From Planctomycetaceae bacterium (GTDB lineage: Bacteria > Planctomycetota > Planctomycetia > Planctomycetales > Planctomycetaceae): 9,098 nt of DNA. The stretch lies in NCBI GenBank assembly GCA_020426425.1, contig JAGQQB010000128.1, positions 1-9,098 of the forward strand. Reading direction: 5' to 3'. A program made the position numbers and the translations under genes. Positions 1 to 6,953 of the stretch are shown here, piece after piece. Below the pieces are notes generated by a model. It made no database searches. It was not told the origin of the DNA and was given only the letters and a program-made list of their open reading frames with translations. Every line of letters starts with the position of its first letter. Within the stretch, counting starts at the first letter, position 1.

Positions 1-2009
1 GCGATTGGGTACGAAATCCGATCGATGCGTTCATCCTGACGCGACTCGAATCCAACGATTTGACGCCTGCTGTGCCAGCGGACCGGGCGACGCTCGTCCG
101 CCGTGTGTACTACGACCTGTTGGGACTTCCCCCCACGCCCGAGCAGGTATCGGCGTTCGTCAGCGATGATCGGCCCGAAGCCTACACGGAACTGGTCGAT
201 TCGCTGCTCGCCTCACCCCACTACGGTGAACACTGGGCACGCTACTGGCTGGATGTCGTCCGCTACGCCGAGAGCAATAGCTTTGAGCGTGACAATCCCA
301 AGCCGTTCGTGTGGCGGTATCGGGACTATGTGATCGACGCTTTCAATAGCGATTTGCCGTACGACCAGTTCATTCTTGAGCAGCTCGCGGGAGACGAACT
401 CGAAAACGTCACGAAGCAGTCGATCATCGCCACGGGCTATTATCGCCTGGGAGCCTGGGACGACGAACCGGCCGATCCGCTCCAGGCACGGTACGACGAA
501 CTTGACGACATCATCACAACCACCGGCCAGGGCTTCCTTGGCCTCACGATGAATTGTGCCCGCTGCCACGAGCACAAACTCGATCCGATTCCGCAGGCGG
601 ACTACTACAGGTTGCTGGCGTTCTTCAACAATACTGAGCGTTACGGCGTGCGGGGTGATGATTCTGTCCGGGAACGATCCATCCGCAGCATCGCCACTGC
701 TGAGGAAAAAGCCGCATTCGAGTCGGAACTGTCGCAGTACAACACGCGACTGGAACAACTTCGCAAACAGCTCGACGAGGTCGAGGATCGCGTCCGACCG
801 CATCTGGTCGGCGGTGAACTCGACGACTTCAAGCGAGACTCCGTCCGTCGTCGCGTCTTGGAAACGAAGGTTGGCGAACACTTGACCCGGGCCGAGTTCA
901 ACACGTATTCGCAGATTCGTAAGGAATGGACCGACCTGCGGAATCGTCCCCCGCGTAGTGCCGATCAGGCGCTGGCGATTACCGAACGGCGGGGCGAACC
1001 GGAAGCAACACGCATCCTCGCACGTGGTAATCCACATGTCCCCAGCGACGAAGTTCAGCCCGGCTTCCCAGAAGTGTTGGGCATGGAGACTCCGGAGATC
1101 ACTCCACTGGCCGATGGCTCCAGTTCCGGACGCCGCCGCGTGCTGGCCAACTGGATCGCCTCGCCGGAAAATCCGTTGACCGCTCGCGTCATGGTCAATC
1201 GACTCTGGCAGGGGCACTTTGGTCGCGGAATCGTGCGATCGACGAACAACTTTGGACTGCAGGGAGATCGCCCCACGCACCCCGAGTTGCTGGACTGGCT
1301 GGCTGCGGAATTTGTCGAGCACGGTTGGAGTCTCAAGCATCTGCATCGCCTGATCCTGCATTCCAACGCGTATCAGATGTCATCGACCGGGAATTCGCAG
1401 GCGCTGGCCCAGGATCCTCAGAACGACTTGTTCTGGCGGTTCGACATGCGGCGACTGCGTGCAGAGGAGATTCGCGATTCGATTCTTGCCGTCAATGGAG
1501 CGCTCAATCTTGACAAGATGTACGGCCCCAGCATGTATCCCCTCATCCCCGCCGAGGTCATGGCCGGACAGTCGCGACCGGGACACAACTGGGAAAACTC
1601 GCCGTTGGAAGAACGGATGCGGCGGAGCATCTACATTCACATCAAGCGGTCGCTCACGGTTCCGCTGCTGGCTGCGTTCGATGTCGCCGATACCGACTTC
1701 ACTTGCCCGGTTCGTTTCGCCACCACTCAGCCGACTCAGGCACTGGGGATGCTCAACAGCGAGTTCCTCAACGAACAGGCGCGAGTCTTTGCTGAGTTCC
1801 TTAAGGAACACGCAGGTGCCGATGTTGCCGTCCAGGTGCGGTTAGCGCTGCGGCGAACGATGCAACACGAACCAGAGGCCGAAGACGTCGAACGCGGCCT
1901 GTCGTTGATCGAAACGTTACAGCAGGATCACGGCCAGAACGCGGATCAGGCCCTGCAGCATTTCTGCCTGTTGGCACTGAATCTGAACGAGTTTGTGTAT
2001 CTGGACTGA
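1..2009 (+). CDS. PSD1-type DUF1549/DUF1553 protein, 5'-truncated by window edge
   Basis: The frame is open from the first base (first full codon at 3) to TGA at 2007-2009, giving 668 residues with no start in the window. The TTG at 60 is internal: the family sequence NPIDAFIL lies upstream of it in frame. DUF1549 spans about residues 2-215 and includes LLGLPPTPEQV, the HWARYWLDVVRYAES region and CARCHEHKLDPIP, where Cys185, Cys188 and His189 form a CxxCH motif like a haem-c site. Residues about 220-300 are charged and probably helical. DUF1553 follows from about 370 (RRRVLANWI, NPLTARVMVNRLWQGHFG, LHRLILHSNAYQMS) to the family-like end FCLLALNLNEFVYLD. Full-length relatives usually begin with a signal peptide and a planctomycete cytochrome-c domain, expected just outside the window. 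The biochemical role of the family is unsettled; an exported role linked to polysaccharide or sulfatide breakdown has been suggested. A DUF1501 gene often follows such genes, but none does here. Confidence 0.93.
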   Translation, partial: DWVRNPIDAFILTRLESNDLTPAVPADRATLVRRVYYDLLGLPPTPEQVSAFVSDDRPEAYTELVDSLLASPHYGEHWARYWLDVVRYAESNSFERDNPKPFVWRYRDYVIDAFNSDLPYDQFILEQLAGDELENVTKQSIIATGYYRLGAWDDEPADPLQARYDELDDIITTTGQGFLGLTMNCARCHEHKLDPIPQADYYRLLAFFNNTERYGVRGDDSVRERSIRSIATAEEKAAFESELSQYNTRLEQLRKQLDEVEDRVRPHLVGGELDDFKRDSVRRRVLETKVGEHLTRAEFNTYSQIRKEWTDLRNRPPRSADQALAITERRGEPEATRILARGNPHVPSDEVQPGFPEVLGMETPEITPLADGSSSGRRRVLANWIASPENPLTARVMVNRLWQGHFGRGIVRSTNNFGLQGDRPTHPELLDWLAAEFVEHGWSLKHLHRLILHSNAYQMSSTGNSQALAQDPQNDLFWRFDMRRLRAEEIRDSILAVNGALNLDKMYGPSMYPLIPAEVMAGQSRPGHNWENSPLEERMRRSIYIHIKRSLTVPLLAAFDVADTDFTCPVRFATTQPTQALGMLNSEFLNEQARVFAEFLKEHAGADVAVQVRLALRRTMQHEPEAEDVERGLSLIETLQQDHGQNADQALQHFCLLALNLNEFVYLD

Positions 2010-2195
2010 GAATTTGCCTGCCAAAAGCGTACAGATGACCTCCGGATCGATGCCCTGACGGACTCCACTGAACAGGACTTCCGCACTCGTTCCTCAAGCG
2101 ATCTGCTCGCCCGTGTCGATGTCATTCTGGCGGTACGCGTGTTGTGCGGCATCCTGCCGTATTCTCAAGCCTCCCCTGGCCTCTCCAAACCTCCC

Positions 2196-2226
2196 TTGGA
2201 CAGAGTCCGGGGAGTTGGTCTAGAAT
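2196..2226 (+). promoter_or_regulatory. Candidate sigma-70-like promoter for the S41 protease-tsaD unit
   Basis: TAGAAT at 2221-2226 matches the -10 consensus at five of six positions. A weak -35-like TTGGAC lies at 2196-2201 with a 19-nt spacer, slightly longer than ideal. The -10 is about 52 nt upstream of the start codon at 2279. The position is sensible, but the assignment rests on pattern alone. Confidence 0.38.
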
Positions 2227-2267
2227 CCGGGGCTGTGCAATCCCGCATGGATGGTTCTCAGGTCCAC

Positions 2268-2274
2268 AAGGTGA
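2268..2274 (+). promoter_or_regulatory. Ribosome binding site of the S41 protease gene
   Basis: AAGGTGA lies 4 nt before ATG at 2279. It decides the start: the frame is open back to a GTG at 2144, but that start would bury the signal peptide 45 residues inside the protein. Confidence 0.7.
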
Positions 2275-2278
2275 CCCG

Positions 2279-3691
2279 ATGAAGAAATTGTTGCCCGGAA
2301 TGTTCCCGCTCGCGCTCCTTGGTCTGGCGCTCTCGTTCGGATGGGTGGTCGGCATCTCCGCCGCCCATGCCCAGGACGAAGAAACCTACGAGTTGATGCG
2401 CGTGTTCGTCGACACGTTCGAGGAAATCGACCGCAACTACGTGACCGATGTCGATCGTCGGGAACTGATCGAAGCGGCGATTCGCGGCATGCTTGCGGAA
2501 CTTGACCCTTACTCCGACTTCATCAGTCCGGAAGATCTGGACAACTTTAACGAAGCAGTCGAACAGGAATTCGGTGGCGTTGGCATTCGGGTCAACTTCA
2601 ATCGTGCCGAACGGGCCATTGAAGTGATGACCCCCATCCCGGGCAGCCCGGCCTACAAAGCTGGGATTCAAGCCGGTGACCGCGTCGTTGGCATTGAAGG
2701 CAAAGCGGTCAAAGACTTCGAGCACGACCGTGAAATTGACACGGCGGTGAAGATGCTCCGTGGTGCGCCGGGCGAAGAAGTTACGGTCACTGTTCAGCGC
2801 AAGGACAGCGAAAAGACAGACGACATCAAGCTCGTCCGCGAGTTGATCCAGCTGGACACTGTGCTCGGCTATAAGCACAACGACGATGGTTCCTGGAACT
2901 TCTTCTATGACGACGAACAGAAGATCGGCTACCTGCGGCTGACGCACTTCACTCGTCGCAGCGCCGATGAAGTCCGGGCCGCCGTCAAGCAGCAACTTCG
3001 CGACGGGATGCAAGCGCTTGTGCTCGATCTGCGATTCAACCCTGGCGGCCTGCTGCAGGCCGCCGTTGAAATCTGCGACATGTTCCTTGAAGACGGGGTC
3101 ATCGTCAGCACCGAAGGCCGCAACAGTCGCCCGCGCAACTGGACCGCCAAACGCTTTGGCACCTTCGAACAATTCCCCATGGCGATTCTCGTCAATCGCT
3201 ACAGTGCATCGGCAAGCGAGATCGTCAGCGCCTGTCTGCAGGATCACGACCGGGCCGTTGTGGTGGGCGAACGTTCGTGGGGAAAAGGGAGCGTGCAAAA
3301 TGTGACTGAACTGGAAGATGGCAAGAGCGCCCTGAAGCTCACCACGGCCGCCTACCATCGCCCCAGCGGGAAGAACATCCACCGCAGTCCCAAGGCGACC
3401 GAAGCGGATGAATGGGGTGTGACCCCCAACGATGGCTACAAACTCGAGTTCTCGTTCGAACAGCTTCGCGACTTCCAGCGTGACCGACGCGAACGCGACA
3501 TCTTGGGGCGGACCGAACCCTACCAGAGCGAGTTCAAAGACTCACAACTGGAAAAGGCGGTCGAGTACGTTCGCGAACAACTTGCGGGCGAGACCAAGCC
3601 TGAGCAACCTCAAGCCAAGCCGAAGGAAGAGGAAAAGAAGGCAGCCTTCCGTCTCCCGCTCTTCCCGGTTCAGCGCCGTAACGTAGGTTAG
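2279..3691 (+). CDS. Carboxy-terminal processing protease, S41 family (CtpA/Prc type), exported
   Basis: A 470-residue serine protease that would trim or degrade envelope proteins outside the cytoplasmic membrane. A signal peptide covers residues 1-31 (KK, hydrophobic core, cleavage after AHA before QDEE). A helical N-terminal region (about 35-95) leads into a PDZ domain at about 96-180, starting at FGGVGIRV and including the PGSPAYKAGIQAGDRVVGI loop. The S41 core contains IGYLRLTHF, LVLDLRFNPGG and the catalytic stretch YSASASEIV. By alignment with E. coli Prc, the nucleophile is Ser311 and the general base is Lys336 in WGKGSVQ, 25 residues apart as in Prc. The tail (about 435-470) is rich in Lys, Glu and Pro and poorly conserved. 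The length fits the CtpA subgroup. The stop is 5 bp before tsaD, so the two are probably co-transcribed. The substrate is unknown. Confidence 0.95.
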   Translation: MKKLLPGMFPLALLGLALSFGWVVGISAAHAQDEETYELMRVFVDTFEEIDRNYVTDVDRRELIEAAIRGMLAELDPYSDFISPEDLDNFNEAVEQEFGGVGIRVNFNRAERAIEVMTPIPGSPAYKAGIQAGDRVVGIEGKAVKDFEHDREIDTAVKMLRGAPGEEVTVTVQRKDSEKTDDIKLVRELIQLDTVLGYKHNDDGSWNFFYDDEQKIGYLRLTHFTRRSADEVRAAVKQQLRDGMQALVLDLRFNPGGLLQAAVEICDMFLEDGVIVSTEGRNSRPRNWTAKRFGTFEQFPMAILVNRYSASASEIVSACLQDHDRAVVVGERSWGKGSVQNVTELEDGKSALKLTTAAYHRPSGKNIHRSPKATEADEWGVTPNDGYKLEFSFEQLRDFQRDRRERDILGRTEPYQSEFKDSQLEKAVEYVREQLAGETKPEQPQAKPKEEEKKAAFRLPLFPVQRRNVG

Positions 3692-3696
3692 ACGGC

Positions 3697-4728
3697 ATGC
3701 CGGCTCCGCTGCTCTTGGCGCTCGAATCATCGTGCGATGAAACCGCCGCCGCCGTCATTGACGCCGACCTGAACGTACTCAGCAGCGTGGTCGCGTCGCA
3801 GGACGATTTGCATCAGCAGTTCGGCGGCGTGGTCCCCGAGATCGCGTCCCGGGCGCATGTCCGCAATCTGCTTCCGGTACTCGATGCCGCACTGGAGCGC
3901 GCCAACGTCTCGCTCCTGGACCTCAGTGCAATCGCGGTGATGACGCAACCCGGTCTCGTCGGGTCGCTCCTTGTCGGTCTCACCGCCGCGAAAACGCTCG
4001 CCATGGTGCTCGACGTCCCGCTGATCGCGGTCAACCACATCGAAGCCCATTTGTACGCTTGTCGCATGGCCGCCGGTCGCGAAGTCTTCCCCGCGATTGG
4101 GCTCGTTGTCAGTGGTGGGCACACGAATTTATACGACTGCCAGAGCGCGATCGAGTTCGAACTGATCGGCTCGACGATTGATGATGCCGCTGGCGAAGCT
4201 TTCGACAAAGTCGCCACGCTTCTGGGATTGGAGTACCCTGGCGGACCAGCCATTCAGAGGATCGCGGCGACCGGCAATCCCCGAGCGTTTGATTTCCCGC
4301 GTTCGTTCCTCAAGGACGATCGCCTCGATTTCAGCTTTAGCGGTATTAAGACGGCAGTCCGCTACACGGCGCTGGGGCAACCCGGCTCGAAGCAGCCGCC
4401 TCCGCAACTCGACGCACGACGCGTTGCCGACATCGCCGCGAGTTTCCAGGAAGCTGTCGCCGACATTCTCGTCGCCAAATGTCGCCAGGCACTGCAGCGG
4501 TACGATCGCCGATCCCTCTGCCTGGGCGGGGGCGTGGCCGCAAACGGTCGCTTCCGCGAACGACTCGACGACTTACGACGGGAGGGGATCGATGTCCACA
4601 TCGCTCCGGTGAATCTTTGCACCGATAACGCCGCGATGGGCGCCATTGCCTGGGAACTCTACCGAGCCGGCCGCTTCGCTGACCTCGACGTCGACGTCGT
4701 CCCCGGATTGGTTCGCATGCAGCGCTGA
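3697..4728 (+). CDS. tsaD: tRNA N6-adenosine threonylcarbamoyltransferase TsaD
   Basis: TsaD transfers the threonylcarbamoyl group from threonylcarbamoyl-AMP to A37 of ANN-decoding tRNAs, making t6A with TsaB and TsaE in the cytoplasm. The 343-residue protein has the usual bacterial length and the full ASKHA-fold signature: LALESSCDETAAAV at the N-terminus, the metal ligands His114 and His118 in VNHIEAHLYA, SGGHTNLY at 139-146, FSFSGIKTAV at 212-221, the glycine-rich GGGVAANGRFR near 277, and Asp310 in CTDNAAMGA, which corresponds to the third metal ligand. No key residue is missing. The start at 3697 is 5 bp after the protease stop, with only a weak AGG at 3685-3687 as a ribosome binding site, so translation may partly depend on ribosomes finishing the upstream gene. 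tsaB and tsaE are not in the window. Confidence 0.97.
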   Translation: MPAPLLLALESSCDETAAAVIDADLNVLSSVVASQDDLHQQFGGVVPEIASRAHVRNLLPVLDAALERANVSLLDLSAIAVMTQPGLVGSLLVGLTAAKTLAMVLDVPLIAVNHIEAHLYACRMAAGREVFPAIGLVVSGGHTNLYDCQSAIEFELIGSTIDDAAGEAFDKVATLLGLEYPGGPAIQRIAATGNPRAFDFPRSFLKDDRLDFSFSGIKTAVRYTALGQPGSKQPPPQLDARRVADIAASFQEAVADILVAKCRQALQRYDRRSLCLGGGVAANGRFRERLDDLRREGIDVHIAPVNLCTDNAAMGAIAWELYRAGRFADLDVDVVPGLVRMQR

Positions 4729-4733
4729 CAAAC

Positions 4734-4752
4734 TGGACGTCTGTCGCGTCCA
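4734..4752. terminator. Small hairpin in the convergent gap, possible bidirectional terminator
   Basis: TGGACG (4734-4739) and CGTCCA (4747-4752) form a 6-bp stem with a 7-nt loop, in the 28-bp gap between the ends of tsaD and the ThuA-like gene. Read on the minus strand it is followed by GTTTGT, a weak T tract; on the plus strand there is none. The location supports a terminator more than the sequence does. Confidence 0.38.
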
Positions 4753-4756
4753 ATGT

Positions 4757-5683
4757 CTACTTCTTCCGCTGAGGCTTCGGATCCAGATTCGCATCCAGGT
4801 CTTCCGTCGTCAGCGATGACTGCACTCCCTCAGCAGGGACGTCCGTCTTGGCCACCCACAGCAGCGAATTGAGAATCGTTTTGCGGAAGTCGTCATTCGC
4901 CCAGTTGTCGTGGAAGTGACCGCCTGTGAAGCCGAAGCCGCGACCGCCATCGGCCCGTTCCACGGCCCACAGCATTGCTTCCGCCCGACCTTTGTCCGCC
5001 TGAATGTGAGGGTATGGGCCCTTGGGGTACACGTACGGACCATCACGGACTTCATCGGATGGAGTGGCAACCAGGATCGGCTGAAACGTGACTCCGTCTG
5101 CTTCCGCCGGAACATTGCCGGGAATGTTGGCGACGAACCGCATGTTGAAGTACCACTCATCCTTGATCTGAAACGGCTGCACACCGCGCGTGATCGGATG
5201 CTCGGGCAATACAGAAAACTCCGGTTCCCAAATCGGATTGCAGGAGAAGGAGTTTTCGTAGTACCCCCCGATCCAGCGACGGAACTGCGGTCCCGCCTGA
5301 TCCTTGATCACCTCGACACCATAGTGCATGCAGCCAATGCCGACTCCATTGGCAACCCATTCGTCAATCATTTTCAGTCTGCGTCCGTTCTCCTGCACCA
5401 CCTCATGCTTGCCACCACCATCCATGTAGAAGACCACGGCAGCTGCCCCATCGAAGATCGCTTCATTCTCCGGCCAACCATTGAGGACGACATCTACCTG
5501 GATCCCCGGCTGCGACTTCAGGCACTTCGCCAGCAACTGCACCCCGGCATTGAACTCGTGCATGCGGGGAGGATGCGATGGCTTTCCCGCGACAATCACC
5601 AATCGCGGCACCGCATCAGCGGCCCAGGCGAGGGTGGCGGGCAACAATGCGAGCAACACAGTGAGTAAACAGCGACGGAGCAT
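4757..5683 (-). CDS. Secreted ThuA-like domain protein
   Basis: A 308-residue exported protein with a ThuA-like domain, a member of the class I glutamine amidotransferase-like fold. A signal peptide covers residues 1-21 (MLRR, hydrophobic core, cleavage after AWA). The domain runs from about 27 to 282. It starts with the strand PRLVIVAGKPSHPP, then VVFYMDGGGKH (83-93), GVGIGCMHYGVEV (113-125), a GGYYENSF segment, PEHPITRGV (160-168), and the C-terminal RGFGFTGGHFHDNW and LLWVAK that match the family. Cys118-Met-His120 sits where related proteins have a conserved His; whether Cys118 is catalytic is unclear. The last 25 residues are charged and nonconserved. AGGTGA at 5688-5693 (minus strand) is 4 nt from the ATG. 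ThuA was named from trehalose utilisation in rhizobia, but planctomycete copies lack a proven substrate and are often linked to glycan breakdown. No sugar-utilisation genes adjoin it here. Confidence 0.85.
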   Translation of the reverse strand: MLRRCLLTVLLALLPATLAWAADAVPRLVIVAGKPSHPPRMHEFNAGVQLLAKCLKSQPGIQVDVVLNGWPENEAIFDGAAAVVFYMDGGGKHEVVQENGRRLKMIDEWVANGVGIGCMHYGVEVIKDQAGPQFRRWIGGYYENSFSCNPIWEPEFSVLPEHPITRGVQPFQIKDEWYFNMRFVANIPGNVPAEADGVTFQPILVATPSDEVRDGPYVYPKGPYPHIQADKGRAEAMLWAVERADGGRGFGFTGGHFHDNWANDDFRKTILNSLLWVAKTDVPAEGVQSSLTTEDLDANLDPKPQRKK

Positions 5684-5810
5684 CAGATCACCTGCAGGAA
5701 CAGTGTGCGAACGGAACTTGTGCCTGCAGGATACTCAGCGGTCCGGTCCTCGGAAACTGTGGACGTGATTGAGGCATGCTCGTGGCGCGTCCGATGAAAG
5801 GGTGGAACAC

Positions 5811-5850
5811 GCAGGGGGAAGTCCATTGCCCCTCAACGAAATCCCCCTGC
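5811..5850 (-). repeat. Inverted repeat competing with the adjacent terminator hairpin
   Basis: GCAGGGGGA (5811-5819) and TCCCCCTGC (5842-5850) are perfect 9-nt inverted repeats with a 22-nt loop. The second arm is shared with the neighbouring hairpin at 5836-5878, so a transcript could form only one of the two at a time. Confidence 0.55.
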
Positions 5851-5878
5851 TAGATTGCGTCTGACAGGGGTGTTTCGT
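5836..5878 (-). terminator. Hairpin after the hsp20 pair, candidate terminator
   Basis: Arms at 5836-5849 and 5865-5878 match at 12 of 14 positions, with outer ACGAAA/TTTCGT and inner CCCCTG/CAGGGG stems split by a 2-by-2 mismatch; the loop is 15 nt. It begins 21 nt past the stop of the second hsp20 gene, a normal place for an intrinsic terminator. There is no clean T tract beyond the stem, so termination strength is uncertain. Confidence 0.45.
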
Positions 5879-5899
5879 GAGAGAGTTGAAGAGAATTTG

Positions 5900-6322
5900 C
5901 TATTCCGCCCGAACCTGAATCTTCCTCGGTTCTGTCCGTGGTGTACGTGGCAAGCGAACTTCGAGCACGCCGTTCTGCAGCTTGGCGGCAATCCCGTCGT
6001 GGTTCACATCATCGCTCAGGATGAAGGACCGTAAGAAGTCGCCATGCTGATACTCCTGATGCACGAGCGAATCGTCGTCGGGCACGGCGGGTTGGCAGCG
6101 GCCAAACAATGTCAGCCGATTGTCCTGAATCTGCAGATCGACGCCATCGGCGGTAACGCCCGGCAAGTCGGCGAGCAGCACCAGTCCATCTTCGGTTTCG
6201 TAGATGTCGATCGGCGGCGTTCGCAACCAGCGCTGTGGATCGGTTGCTTTGGAGCCAGCAACTGGTCCGTTGCCATTGGTCGCTGCAACGTTGCTTGCGG
6301 TTTCGCGGGAAGTCTCATTCAT
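5900..6322 (-). CDS. Small heat-shock protein, Hsp20/alpha-crystallin family (second of pair)
   Basis: A 140-residue ATP-independent chaperone that would hold unfolding cytoplasmic proteins for refolding by Hsp70 and Hsp100 systems. A Ser/Thr/Asn-rich N-terminal arm (1-32) precedes the alpha-crystallin domain from about 35 to 130. The domain opens with PPIDIYETEDGLVLLADLPG, continues through LQIQDNRLTLFGRC and FLRSFILSDDV, and ends with the family signature NGVLEVRLPRTP. The C-terminal KIQV supplies an I-x-V variant of the I-x-I motif used in oligomer contacts. The start ATG at 6322 overlaps the stop of the upstream hsp20 by four bases (ATGA), and a very strong GGAGGTGA lies at 6326-6333 inside that gene. 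Translational coupling with the partner is therefore likely. The two proteins differ clearly in sequence, so this is not a recent tandem duplicate. Confidence 0.93.
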   Translation of the reverse strand: MNETSRETASNVAATNGNGPVAGSKATDPQRWLRTPPIDIYETEDGLVLLADLPGVTADGVDLQIQDNRLTLFGRCQPAVPDDDSLVHQEYQHGDFLRSFILSDDVNHDGIAAKLQNGVLEVRLPRTPRTEPRKIQVRAE

Positions 6323-6828
6323 GAGTCACCTCCGTTGTCTGATGCCACTTCGTGAGGGGGAGCGACCTGAGCTGCAGTCGCGGCCCCAGGCTGTTCCAGA
6401 ATGCTAATCTTTCGCGGCTGCGCTGTCGGCACCTTGGGAAGATGCAGCTTGAGCAAGCCGTTGGCCATCTCCGCCTGAATCCCATCGTCACGCACGCGGT
6501 CCGGCAGGGCGATCGAACGTTCCCAGGTTCCATGCAGCCGTTCACTGCGGCGATACTTCTCTTCCGCCACATGCGGCTGCGGCGCTCGGGTGAACTTCAG
6601 CGTCAACGCCCCGTTGGCCAAGCTAATCTCGAGGTCTTCCGCCTGCACTCCAGGCAACTCCGCGACGAGCAAGTACTCCGTCTCCGATTCATACATGTTC
6701 AGCGCCGGGAACGGCCGGCCCAAACGCGGCCCATAGCTCGACTGGTCAATCCGCCGCAACCAGCGGTCCATTTCCCGCTCAAGGTCTCGAAACGCTTCCA
6801 GGGCACTGCCCCAACGAAACACAGCCAT
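6319..6828 (-). CDS. Small heat-shock protein, Hsp20/alpha-crystallin family (first of pair)
   Basis: A 169-residue Hsp20 chaperone. I chose ATG at 6828 because AAGGAGG lies 7 nt before it; a TTG further upstream at 6852 is in frame but would place this ribosome binding site within the coding region. The N-terminus MAVFRWGSALEAFRDLEREMDR is the helical arm typical of bacterial class A members, which often have W-P-x-x-x-L-x-x-L-x-x-E-M-D here. The alpha-crystallin domain runs from about 42 to 140: PALNMYESETEYLLVAELPG, DLEISLANGALTLKF, GTWERSIALPDRV and the signature MANGLLKLHLPKVP. KISIL supplies the C-terminal I-x-I motif, followed by an Ala/Pro-rich tail of about 25 residues. It overlaps the next hsp20 by four bases. 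No CIRCE element precedes it, so HrcA control by that site is not supported. Confidence 0.94.
   Translation of the reverse strand: MAVFRWGSALEAFRDLEREMDRWLRRIDQSSYGPRLGRPFPALNMYESETEYLLVAELPGVQAEDLEISLANGALTLKFTRAPQPHVAEEKYRRSERLHGTWERSIALPDRVRDDGIQAEMANGLLKLHLPKVPTAQPRKISILEQPGAATAAQVAPPHEVASDNGGDS
6326..6333 (-). promoter_or_regulatory. Strong ribosome binding site of the second hsp20
   Basis: On the minus strand GGAGGTGA lies 3 nt before the ATG at 6322, embedded in the last codons of the first hsp20. The second gene can therefore recruit ribosomes itself as well as by coupling. Confidence 0.75.
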
Positions 6829-6835
6829 GGTCGTC

Positions 6836-6842
6836 CCTCCTT
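6836..6842 (-). promoter_or_regulatory. Ribosome binding site of the first hsp20; sets the start at 6828
   Basis: AAGGAGG on the minus strand, 7 nt before ATG at 6828, is near-perfect for pairing with 16S rRNA. It favours the 169-residue form over a longer TTG-started one. Confidence 0.85.
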
Positions 6843-6918
6843 TAGTTACCAAGAGACCAGGTCATTGGGATAACGACTCAGCAGTTGGCGTGCCGAAGCG
6901 GAGGGGTATTGCCGTCTA

Positions 6919-6953
6919 ATGGTTGCAACACATGATGAATAAGATGGTTACAA
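6919..6953. repeat. Paired 10-bp direct repeats upstream of hsp20
   Basis: ATGGTTGCAA (6919-6928) and ATGGTTACAA (6944-6953) differ at one base and start 25 bp apart. They lie about 91-125 nt upstream of the first hsp20 start. Spaced copies upstream of a stress operon could be a regulator binding site, but no known consensus was matched. Confidence 0.5.

Larger units (their letters stand above)
2010..2278. other. Gap between the PSD1 gene and the S41 protease gene
   Basis: This 269-bp stretch has no credible gene. CGGCA/TGCCG at 2147-2159 makes a 5-bp hairpin with a 3-nt loop but no T tract, so I do not call it a terminator. The last 85 bases hold the candidate promoter and the ribosome binding site of the protease gene. 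Confidence 0.65.
5684..5899. other. Gap between the ThuA-like gene and the hsp20 pair
   Basis: A 216-bp stretch with no credible gene. It holds overlapping inverted repeats near the hsp20 end (5811-5878) and two copies of the palindrome CCTGCAGG near the ThuA-like gene (5691-5698 and 5723-5730). I could not identify a clear promoter for the ThuA-like gene. Confidence 0.7.

Noticed and set aside
555..569. CxxCH motif as proof of a cytochrome c
   Set aside because: The CARCHEHK segment is a conserved part of DUF1549; haem attachment cannot be inferred from it alone, and no separate cytochrome domain is in the window.
213..1361. Long minus-strand open frame opposite the PSD1 gene
   Set aside because: It lies wholly antisense to a gene with clear conserved domains, and its translation has no recognisable family; GC-rich codon use explains it.
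2144..2278. Longer GTG-started form of the S41 protease
   Set aside because: It would put the signal peptide inside the protein, and a good ribosome binding site directly precedes ATG 2279.
2258..3382. 374-residue minus-strand open frame opposite the S41 protease
   Set aside because: It is antisense to a protease with intact PDZ and catalytic motifs and shows no domain of its own.
4910..5668. 252-residue plus-strand open frame opposite the ThuA-like gene
   Set aside because: The minus-strand gene has a signal peptide, ribosome binding site and family motifs; this frame has none.
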